Positions 28,868 through 37,300 of a DNA stretch of 64,000 nucleotides are shown here, piece after piece. Both the position numbers and the translations under genes were made by a program. How positions within the stretch are numbered: position 1 is the stretch's first letter; the number at the start of each line of letters is the position of its first letter. The notes under the pieces are model-generated. The model searched no databases and was not told the DNA's origin. It saw only the letters and a list, made by a program, of their open reading frames with translations. This DNA is from Bordetella parapertussis (GTDB taxonomy: Bacteria; Pseudomonadota; Gammaproteobacteria; Burkholderiales; Burkholderiaceae_A), in NCBI GenBank assembly GCA_945862985.1, contig CAMAZF010000006.1, positions 1 to 64,000 on the forward strand, written 5' to 3'.

Positions 28868-29294
28868 GACGGGTGAGGGGGTAGCCGCGGTCTCTGTAAA
28901 ACGCGTAACGCACGCGAGCCGCCTGACGGTCGGCCTCATCGAGGCTCACGATTTCAAAGACGCGGTCGAACTGACTGAAGATTTCCGGGACCTCTGGGTC
29001 GAGGTTGATCAGCAGATGCGGAACGCGAGGCGGAGATGGAGTCCAGAGCTGATGGCACAGGATGACGGGCGCCTCATCCGCGAGTGGGTGGTCTGCGTGG
29101 ACATGCGGGAGAAAGTCGTCATCGGAGAAGGTGTAGAGCAGGTCATCGAAGGCCTGCAACTGCGCAGCATCAGAACAGAAGACGACCAGTGGCTTGGCGT
29201 CACTGGCCGCCTGGCTGCGCATGGCCTTGCGCACCAGACGGCAGGCGTGACTCAGCCGGTCTGGCGCGTTGAAGTGGAAGTCGACACTGGTCAC
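28839..29294 (-). CDS. holC: DNA polymerase III chi subunit
   Basis: This 151-residue protein starts with [21 protein letters not shown], the typical chi N-terminus. It contains [19 protein letters not shown] and the C-terminal [12 protein letters not shown]. Chi links the clamp loader to SSB on the lagging strand. The start is a GTG that overlaps the pepA stop by 4 bp (GTGA), and the 3' end overlaps the start of valS, so all three genes look translationally coupled. Confidence 0.9.
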   Translation of the reverse strand: MTSVDFHFNAPDRLSHACRLVRKAMRSQAASDAKPLVVFCSDAAQLQAFDDLLYTFSDDDFLPHVHADHPLADEAPVILCHQLWTPSPPRVPHLLINLDPEVPEIFSQFDRVFEIVSLDEADRQAARVRYAFYRDRGYPLTRHDLGQANHG

Positions 29295-30916
29295 GCAAGG
29301 CCGTTTTTGAGGAACTCCACCAGGAGGCCCACCGGTCGTCCGGTTGCACCTTTTTGAGCGCCGCTCTTCCATGCGGTCCCGGCGATATCCAGGTGGGCCC
29401 AGCGATAGGCCTTGGCAAATCTCCAGAGGAAACAGGCGGCAGTGACACTACCCGCCGCACGTCCACCGATGTTGGCCATGTCTGCGAAGGGAGACTTGAG
29501 CTGCTCTTGGTAGTCCTCCTCGAGCGGCATGCGCCATGCTGGGTCGAGGCGCTTCTTGCCCGCCTGGATCAGGGCTTCAGCCAAAGCATCGTCTGCCGAG
29601 AACAGGCCCGAATTCACATGGCCCAGGGCAATGACGCAAGCCCCTGTGAGGGTGGCCATATCGACCACACAGGCAGGCTTGAAGTGTTTCTCTACGTATG
29701 TGAGCGCGTCGCAGAGGATGAGACGACCTTCAGCGTCGGTATTGAGAATTTCAATGGTCTGACCCGACATGGAGGTGACGATGTCACCGGGCCTCGTGGC
29801 GGTACCACTGGGCATGTTTTCACAGGTGGGAATGATGCCTACGACGTTGCGTTTCAGGCCCATCTCTCCCACTGCGCGCATGACGCCCAGCACGCTGGAG
29901 GCTCCGGACATGTCGTACTTCATCTCATCCATATCGGCACCTGGCTTGAGTGAGATTCCCCCGGTGTCGAATGTGATGCCTTTTCCGACCAGCACCATGG
30001 GCGCCTCTTTGGCTGTGCCCCCGTTGTGATGCAGGACAATGAACTGGGGCGGCTGCGCAGATCCAGCGGAGACCGCGAGCAAGGCGTTCATGCCGAGCTT
30101 TTCCATGGCTGAACGGTCGAGCACCTCCACCTTCATGCGGAATTGGCGAGAGAGGCCACGCGCCACCACGGCAAGGTGGGTGGGGGTGCAGATGTTGGGA
30201 GGCAGATTACCCAGGTCCTTGGTGAGCTCAATGCCGTTGGCCACGGCCACCGCATCGGCCAAGACCTTTGGTGCATCGGAAGGACGCATGTCGCCTGGCA
30301 ACAGCATCTCAACCTCACGCAGTGCTGGCTGGTCCGACTTCACGGCCTTGGCCTTGGCGCCTGCAGCCTTTTCCTCGGGCTGCCCGTCTTTGCGGGTCTT
30401 GAACCGCTCGAATCGATAGAGCGCCTCTCGCATGGCGAGCACGTGGGTCTGAGCACGCCATTCACCGTCTTGGGTGTCCATCGCCAGCTCGGTGAGGTAG
30501 GACGAGACGCGTCGAACGCCTTTGAGTCCGACCATCGCCTTTGTGGCTGCCCGCACCGCTTCGGCATAGGCTTTTTCTTTGAAGGCCTCTTTTTTTCCGA
30601 GACCGACCAACAGCACCCGACTGACGCCGAGTCCGGGAAGGTCGCGCACGAGGGAGCAGCCGCCAAGCTTGGCATCGAAATCGCCGGATTTCAGAAGCTT
30701 GGCAATGGCGCCATCTGTCACCTTGTCGACCACTCGAGCCGAGGGCGAGAGTTCTGCTCCTGCTGCGGTGGCATAGACGCCGACCCAGGCGCAGTCTGCG
30801 TTGGAGCGATCGACGGGTTTGTTGCTCGCGCTGAAGTCAAGCGACTCTCGGGCTTCGCCGGGGTCTTTCAGGTCTTTGGTTTCTTTGGAATCTTTGGGGG
30901 TGGAGGTGGCGGTCAT
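29291..30916 (-). CDS. pepA: Leucyl aminopeptidase (cytosol aminopeptidase)
   Basis: This M17 peptidase of 541 residues has the catalytic block [17 protein letters not shown] and the signature NTDAEGRL near 387-394, with the two-metal ligands intact. It is longer than the usual 480-500. An acidic/lysine-rich N-terminal extension of about 35 residues ([18 protein letters not shown]) precedes the domain, and a Lys/Ala-rich insert ([14 protein letters not shown]) sits before the catalytic domain. In E. coli PepA also acts as a DNA-binding protein in Xer recombination; that role is not assessable here. It is divergent from lptF with 42 bp between the genes. Confidence 0.94.
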   Translation of the reverse strand: MTATSTPKDSKETKDLKDPGEARESLDFSASNKPVDRSNADCAWVGVYATAAGAELSPSARVVDKVTDGAIAKLLKSGDFDAKLGGCSLVRDLPGLGVSRVLLVGLGKKEAFKEKAYAEAVRAATKAMVGLKGVRRVSSYLTELAMDTQDGEWRAQTHVLAMREALYRFERFKTRKDGQPEEKAAGAKAKAVKSDQPALREVEMLLPGDMRPSDAPKVLADAVAVANGIELTKDLGNLPPNICTPTHLAVVARGLSRQFRMKVEVLDRSAMEKLGMNALLAVSAGSAQPPQFIVLHHNGGTAKEAPMVLVGKGITFDTGGISLKPGADMDEMKYDMSGASSVLGVMRAVGEMGLKRNVVGIIPTCENMPSGTATRPGDIVTSMSGQTIEILNTDAEGRLILCDALTYVEKHFKPACVVDMATLTGACVIALGHVNSGLFSADDALAEALIQAGKKRLDPAWRMPLEEDYQEQLKSPFADMANIGGRAAGSVTAACFLWRFAKAYRWAHLDIAGTAWKSGAQKGATGRPVGLLVEFLKNGLA

Positions 30917-30958
30917 GACACAATGCCTTTCTTCTGCAAAGCGCCATTATAAAAGTTC

Positions 30959-32116
30959 GTGATCTTTCACAAGTCTCTGGTGCGTGAGCTGCGTAGCACG
31001 GCAGGAATGGTGTTTGCCACGATTCTTGCCATTGTGATCACCTCGGCGCTCATTCGTCAGCTCGGCCGAGCTGCTGCAGGCAAGGCGGACGAGGCGTTGC
31101 TGCTCCCTCTGATTGCCTTGTCATCTCTGAGCTCGCTGGGTCTGATCGCCTGCCTCACGGCCGTGATGTCGGTGCTCTTGGTGTTTTCACGGATGTGGCG
31201 AAGCTCAGAAATGGTGGTCTGGCAGTCGAGCGGGGTGAGTTCTGTTGGCCTTCTGACCCCCGTGCTTCGATTCGCTCTCCCCTGGGTGCTGCTCACGGCC
31301 GCATCCACGCTCTTCATCACCCCTTGGACGCGGGATCAAACAGAGCGTCTTCGCGAGGGTTTTGAGTCAAGAGGAGACGCTCAGCGCCTCGCGCCCGGAC
31401 AGTTTGGCGAATCCTCTTCAGGGCGTAGGGTCTTTTTCGTCGAAAACCCCGACCCCAGCTCTGGGGAGCTCGGCCTGGTCTTCGTGCTGCAGCGAGATGC
31501 CTCTGGCGCAGAGATGGTCTTGATGGCCTCTGGCGGACGACTGGAGACAGATGCTGATGGGCTCTCCTGGGCTCGGGTGCGTGATGGGATGCGGGTAGAC
31601 CTCTCTGCTCCGCAGACGCCATCTGCGCTTGCGGTGGGACGGATGTCCTTCGGTGAGTATTCGCTGCGGCTCGATGTGCCTCCCCCACGTCCATCACTGG
31701 ATGCTTCTGTCCGTGCGCAGACGCTCGCGGGGTTGTGGGCGGATTGGGGCGCCCAGGCCCAGGGGGAGTTGGCCTTTCGAGTCGGGCTGCCCTTGCTGAC
31801 GCTGTTGCTTGCCCTGCTCGCCGTTCCGCTGTCTTTTGTGAACCCCCGGCTTGGGCGGTCTTTTCACCTCGCGTCTGCTTTTCTGATCACCATGGCCGCC
31901 TTGAACCTGCTGACGGTGTCACAGGCCTGGATTGCGCAGCAGAAGGTCTCCTTTTCGTGGGGCTGGTGGCCGCTCCATCTCACGCTTCTGGGGATCACTG
32001 CGCTGATGTTTTGGTGGCGCTATCGGCCCAGACGAGGCTTGTTCGCCAGACTCTCCGCACGCCTGGCCGGGCTCAGAGCCGCGCGTCAACTCCCCACTCG
32101 CAGCCAGAGCGCCTAA
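30959..32116 (+). CDS. lptF: LPS export permease LptF
   Basis: This 385-residue YjgP/YjgQ-family permease has an N-terminal pair of membrane helices starting MIFHKSLVRELRSTAGMV. A periplasmic beta-jellyroll stretch (about 130-260) and further C-terminal helices follow. With LptG and the LptB ATPase it extracts LPS from the inner membrane. The start is a GTG; the hexamer TATAAA ends five bases before it and no ribosome site is seen. Divergence from pepA and direct linkage to lptG (6 bp) match the conserved proteobacterial layout. Confidence 0.92.
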   Translation: MIFHKSLVRELRSTAGMVFATILAIVITSALIRQLGRAAAGKADEALLLPLIALSSLSSLGLIACLTAVMSVLLVFSRMWRSSEMVVWQSSGVSSVGLLTPVLRFALPWVLLTAASTLFITPWTRDQTERLREGFESRGDAQRLAPGQFGESSSGRRVFFVENPDPSSGELGLVFVLQRDASGAEMVLMASGGRLETDADGLSWARVRDGMRVDLSAPQTPSALAVGRMSFGEYSLRLDVPPPRPSLDASVRAQTLAGLWADWGAQAQGELAFRVGLPLLTLLLALLAVPLSFVNPRLGRSFHLASAFLITMAALNLLTVSQAWIAQQKVSFSWGWWPLHLTLLGITALMFWWRYRPRRGLFARLSARLAGLRAARQLPTRSQSA

Positions 32117-32122
32117 GTCATC

Positions 32123-33247
32123 GTGGACCGACTCTCTCGCTACATGACACGCCTGGTTTGGCTGCGGGTCTTGATGGTTCTGGCCGGTCTGCTCGGACTC
32201 TTTGCGGTCTTTGAGATGGTGGGGGAGTTGGATCGCATGGGCCGCGGTGGCTTTGGCTTCTCCGCCGCGCTGCAGGCCACCCTCTACAGGCTGCCGGCAT
32301 TGTCGGTGGAACTGATGCCAATTGCATGCCTGATTGGCGGGCTCTGGGCGTTTGCTGAATTGGCCGGTGAGTCTGAGTTCACGGCCGCCCGTGCAGCGGG
32401 CTATGGGCCGTTGAGGGCCTTGTCTGCCTTGCTGGTCATGGGTCTTCCGTTTGCGCTTGCCACAGCCGCGGTCTCTGAATGGGTCGTGCCTTGGAGCGAG
32501 GGAGAGTCTGCTCGAGTCAAAGCAATCGCACTAGGAGCCTCTGGTCGAAACGCATTAAAGTCGGGCTATTGGCTTCGTGACCCCGCTGGAGTGCTCGGGG
32601 GGTCTGTCTCCGAGCGCATGGCGAATTTTTCAAATGTTCTCCCGGACCAGTCTCTCGAGCAGGTGGTGGTCTATGAATTTGACCAGGGGCGGCGCCTTCA
32701 GCGCGTGCTCCGAGCCCGTCGTGCGGTGGTCGAAGGCGCCCCTTCCCCGGCTGGGAGCAGGTGGCGTCTTGAGACGGTCGAGGGGTTGGTCTTTTCGCTG
32801 GACGGCGCAGTGAGTCGGTTTGAGGCGTCGGAGACGGTTCTGGAGAGCACCCTCACGCCCAGTGCTGTCTCGGCGCTGCGGGTGAAACCCGATCAGATGT
32901 CGGCCAGAGATTTGTACGCCACCAGCAGCTTTCTTCGTGAAGCCCGCCAGCAGTCGGTTCGCTATGAGATGGCCTTCTGGAAGAAGATGCTGTATCCGTG
33001 GACGGTCTGGGTGATGCTGTTCCTGGCTTTGCCGGCTGCCTATGTGAAAGGACGCTCGGGTTCCCTCGGGCTGAAACTGGGCCTCGGCATTGCCGCGGGG
33101 CTGGGCTTTCATCTGGTCAACAGCCTCTTTTCACACCTCGGGCTGCTCGCTGCTTGGCCCCCGGTTCTGGTGGTCTTCCTGCCCAGCCTCGGGGCACTGC
33201 TTTTTGCGGCAAGCCTCTTTTCCTGGGTACAACGCAGGGGACTCTAG
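32123..33247 (+). CDS. lptG: LPS export permease LptG
   Basis: This 374-residue YjgP/YjgQ-family protein has helices at both ends around a periplasmic jellyroll. The stretches ELMPIACLIGGLWAFAELA and SEFTAARAAGYGP include the coupling-helix region. The C-terminus reads ALPAAYVKGRSGSLGLKLGLG. It is the partner of LptF in the LPS transporter and contacts LptC. The start is GTG at 32123, six bases after lptF, so the pair is surely co-transcribed. Confidence 0.93.
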   Translation: MDRLSRYMTRLVWLRVLMVLAGLLGLFAVFEMVGELDRMGRGGFGFSAALQATLYRLPALSVELMPIACLIGGLWAFAELAGESEFTAARAAGYGPLRALSALLVMGLPFALATAAVSEWVVPWSEGESARVKAIALGASGRNALKSGYWLRDPAGVLGGSVSERMANFSNVLPDQSLEQVVVYEFDQGRRLQRVLRARRAVVEGAPSPAGSRWRLETVEGLVFSLDGAVSRFEASETVLESTLTPSAVSALRVKPDQMSARDLYATSSFLREARQQSVRYEMAFWKKMLYPWTVWVMLFLALPAAYVKGRSGSLGLKLGLGIAAGLGFHLVNSLFSHLGLLAAWPPVLVVFLPSLGALLFAASLFSWVQRRGL

Positions 33248-33275
33248 GGATCTGGTCGTTACAATCCCCGGCATC

Positions 33276-34331
33276 ATGACAAAAACCTGCACCCTCACTC
33301 CCTCCGGACGAAGTTTTCCTGTTGACGATGGAGAAACCCTCCTGGCGGCCGCGCTGCGCGCTGGGGTGGTCCTCCCGTACGGCTGTAAAGATGGAGCCTG
33401 CGGCTCCTGTAAGGCCACGCTGGTGGCGGGGTCTGTAGACCTCGGCACCTACCAAAAGAAGGCGCTGAGTGACGCTGATCGCGATGCCGGTGGGTTGCTG
33501 CTCTGCCAGGCGCGTGCGGAGACGGACCTCACGGTATCCGCCCGAGTGGTGGCGGCCGAGGGCATGATTCCCATTCGAAAGCTGCCCTGTCGGGTCGCCA
33601 GCATTGAGCGCGCAGCCCCAGATGTAGCGGTGATCAAGCTGCAATTACCGGCTACCGAGAAGTTCGAGTTTCTTGCGGGTCAGTACATCGACATCCTCTT
33701 GAAGGATGGCAAGCGCCGAAGTTATTCAATGGCCTCCGCGCCTCACGAGCAGGGACCGATCGAGCTCCACATTCGTCACACGCCAGGGGGTGCCTTTACC
33801 GATGCGCTCTTTGGCTCTGGGACGCCGTCCATCAATGCGGTCAAGGAGAAAGACATCCTGCGATTCGAAGGGCCTCAGGGCACCTTCTTCCTGCGTGAAG
33901 ACAGTGCACGCCCCATGGTGCTTTTGGCGAGCGGTACGGGCTTTGCCCCGATCAAAGCGGTTGTGGAGCATGCCCGCTTCAAACACATCGAGCGCCCCAT
34001 GACGCTTTACTGGGGCGGGCGACGCCCGCACGATCTTTATATGATGGATCTCGCCCAGACTTGGGCCCGCGAGATGCCCCACTTTACGTTTGTGCCTGTG
34101 GTGAGTGATGCCCTGCCCGAGGATGCCTGGACCGGTCGCACGGGCTTTGTACACCAGGCCGTGATGCAAGACTTCCCAGACCTCTCCGGCCATAGTGTGT
34201 ATGCCTGCGGCGCCCCGGTGGTTGTGCAGTCAGCCAAAGCAGACTTTATGGCCCATTGTGGGCTCCCTGAAGATGAGTTCTATGCCGACGCGTTCACGAC
34301 GGCTGCGGATCTCGCGAAGAAGCCCGCTTAA
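33276..34331 (+). CDS. Ferredoxin-fused NAD(P)H-flavin reductase (AscD-like)
   Basis: This 351-residue protein has an N-terminal plant-type 2Fe-2S ferredoxin domain with Cys ligands C37, C42, C45 and C77. A ferredoxin-reductase unit follows, with the FAD motif RSYSMAS and the NAD-binding motif LASGTGFAPIKA. Homologues in Burkholderiales are routinely named CDP-6-deoxy-delta-3,4-glucoseen reductase, but the real partner is unknown; oxygenase reductases look the same. The frame is open further upstream, but MTKTCTL at 33276 begins the ferredoxin fold. TACAAT ends ten bases before the ATG. The stop lies inside the convergent uvrA by 38 bp. Confidence 0.82.
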   Translation: MTKTCTLTPSGRSFPVDDGETLLAAALRAGVVLPYGCKDGACGSCKATLVAGSVDLGTYQKKALSDADRDAGGLLLCQARAETDLTVSARVVAAEGMIPIRKLPCRVASIERAAPDVAVIKLQLPATEKFEFLAGQYIDILLKDGKRRSYSMASAPHEQGPIELHIRHTPGGAFTDALFGSGTPSINAVKEKDILRFEGPQGTFFLREDSARPMVLLASGTGFAPIKAVVEHARFKHIERPMTLYWGGRRPHDLYMMDLAQTWAREMPHFTFVPVVSDALPEDAWTGRTGFVHQAVMQDFPDLSGHSVYACGAPVVVQSAKADFMAHCGLPEDEFYADAFTTAADLAKKPA

Positions 34332-37300
34332 AGAAGTCATCCAAGCACCGCCCAGTGGGGGTGGGCTGCTTTGCAACCGTGCGGGGCGGCCCAGAAGCGA
34401 CCACCTGCCCACCCGCTGCTCCGCCCGCTGGCCCCAAGTCCACCAGCCAGTCGGCCTGAGCCCAGAGGTCGAGCTGATGCTCGATCACCACCACGCTGTG
34501 CCCAAGCTCGACGAGCTGATGCAACGCATGAATGAGCCGCTCCACATCGGAGAGGTGAAGGCCCACAGTGGGCTCGTCTAGCACGTAGAGGGTATGGCCC
34601 GTTTGTCGAGTCTTGGCCAGCTCGGCCACCAGCTTGATGCGCTGTGACTCCCCGCCCGAGAGGGTAGGGCTAGGCTGCCCGAGGCTGAGGTAGCCCAGAC
34701 CGAGATCCTGCATGAGTTGCAGCGGGCGCTTAATCTTAGAGACGCCATCAAAGGCTTCGAGTGCTTCATCCACCGACATGGACAGCACATCGGAAATGGC
34801 ATGCCCACGCCAACGCGCCAGTCGAGTCTCGGCATTGAATCGGCTGCCGCCGCAGGCATCACAGACCACTCGAACGTTGGGCAGAAAACTCATCTCAATG
34901 GTCTGCCAGCCTTGCCCCTCACAGACTTCACAACGACCTTGTCCGGTGTTGAAGGAGAATCGATTGGCCGCCCATCCGCGTCTGCGGGCATCCTCACCGT
35001 CTGCATAGAGTTTGCGGATGTCATCCCAGAGGCCGGTATAGGTGGCAGGGGTTGAGCGTGGGGTCTTGCCAATGGGAGTCTGATCGACCTCTAAGACCCG
35101 ATCAATGGATTCCCAATGTTGGATCGATTCGCATCCGCTCCACTGAACCTGGCGCGCCCGTCCTGCACGGGACCGTTGTTGGTCGACGGCTCGGCTGAGG
35201 TTGGCACGAAGGACATCCCGGACGAGGGTGGACTTACCTGAACCGGAGACGCCTGTGACGACGGTCAGACGCCTCAGCGGGATGGGTACCGTGACGCCCT
35301 TGAGGTTGTGCAGGCTGGCGGAGCGAATCTCTAGCCATTCCTCAGCAGGCACTCTGAGCGGAGCGGAAGGGGGCACCATCGGCTCGCGCAGGTAGCGCCC
35401 GGTGATGGAGGCTTCACAGGCCATGAGGTCGCTGGGTTGACCCTGCGCGACCACTGCGCCGCCGCGTTTTCCTGCCCCGGGGCCCATGTCGATGAGGTGG
35501 TCCGCAATCGCCAGAGTCTCTTCATCGTGCTCGACCACCACCACCGTGTTGCCCTTTTGCTGGAGCTGACGAAGCAGCTTCAGGAGGGCCTGATTGTCTT
35601 GGGGGTGTAGGCCGATGGAAGGTTCGTCCAACACATAGCAGACGCCTTGAAGGTTTGAGCCGAGTTGCGCAGCCAGTCGTATCCGTTGGGCCTCGCCACC
35701 GGAGAGGGTGGGGGCAGCGCGGTTGAGATTGAGATAACCCAGGCCGACCGAGCAGAGAAAGGCGACTCGCGCCTGAATCTCTTGAATGAGCCCCTCAGCG
35801 ATGGCTGACTCCCTCGGGCCAAAGCCAGCGGCGGTGGAGGTGAGCCATCCGGGCAACTGGTCCAGTGCGAGATTGGAGACCTCATGGAGTCCCGTCCGGG
35901 CGATGGTCACGGCCCGAGCGATCGGGTTGAGTCGGGCCCCCTCGCAGCTGGGACAGGGAAGCTCAGTCGCTTCCGCTTCCGGGCTCTCACGCTCCAGGTA
36001 TTGATCCTCCTCCCCGCTTTCCCCTTCCTTCAGGGCCTGACCAAAGAGGCCCGTGCCCGTGCAGCCTGGGCACCAGCCCAGGGCGTGGTTATAGGAGAAC
36101 ATGCGAGGCTCGGGTTCCGGAAGGCTGGTGGTGCAGACCGGACAGGCTCGCTTGGTGGAATAGAGTCGTGCCTGAGGGCTCGCATCTCCCTGGAGTGGGG
36201 CCAGCACCGTGAGGCTTCCTTGTCCTTGTAGCACCGCCTCGTCCACAAGGGCACGGAGCTGTGCCTCCTGTTCGGGCGCGATCACCAGGTCTCCGATGGG
36301 CAGTTCGATGGTGTGCACTCGATAGCGATCCAGCCGGGGAAACTTTTCGGTCGACAGAAACGCCCCGTCCACCCTCAGGTGTTGATGTCCACGAGAGAGC
36401 GCCCATTTCGCCAGGTCTTGGTAGAGGCCCTTGCGTTGAACGACCAGAGGAGCGAGCAGGCCCACATGCTGGCCGCGGTAGTCGCGCATCAGGCTTGCGG
36501 TGATGGCTTCGGGGCTCTGCGGTGCGATTGGGCTTTGGCAGTCTGGGCAGTGCTGCTGACCCAGCTTCACGTACAGCAGGCGCAGGAAGTGATGGATTTC
36601 AGTGAGGGTACCGACCGTGCTCTTTCGTCCCCCTCGACTGGTGCGCTGCTCAATAGCGACCGTCGGCGCAATGCCATAGATGGCATCTACGTCCGGACGT
36701 GAGGCCGGCTGAACGAATTGACGGGCATAGGCATTGAGCGACTCCAGATACCGACGCTGGCCCTCCGAGAACAGAATGTCGAAAGCGAGTGTGGACTTCC
36801 CAGAGCCAGAGACGCCCGAGATGACCGTGAGCTGATTGCGGGGAATGGAGAGACTGACATCCTTGAGGTTGTGCTCGCGGGCATGGTGAATCTCGATGGC
36901 CTCAGCCGGTGCAGCCCGTGGGAGGACTATGGGCACTCGGTCTTGAACGGAGAGGCCGCGCATGCGCGCCAGGGCCTGGCCGGTGTGAGACTCGGGACAG
37001 GCGATGAGATCCTCTTGCTGGCCCTGAGCCACCAGCTGCCCTCCCGAGGGACCTGCCTCGGGGCCAAGGTCGAGGATCCAGTCGGCAGCCTCAATCAGGT
37101 CGAGGTTATGCTCAATCACCACCAGGGAGTGGCCCGCACTGACCAGCGCCTGCAGAGCACGAATGAGCTTCGCGATGTCGTCGAAATGAAGGCCTGTGGT
37201 GGGCTCGTCGAAGATCAGCATCATGCCCTTCTTCGCTTTCCCCCCTCGCTCGAGTGCCTCAGCGAGGTGGCCTGCGATCTTGAGGCGTTGAGCCTCGCCA

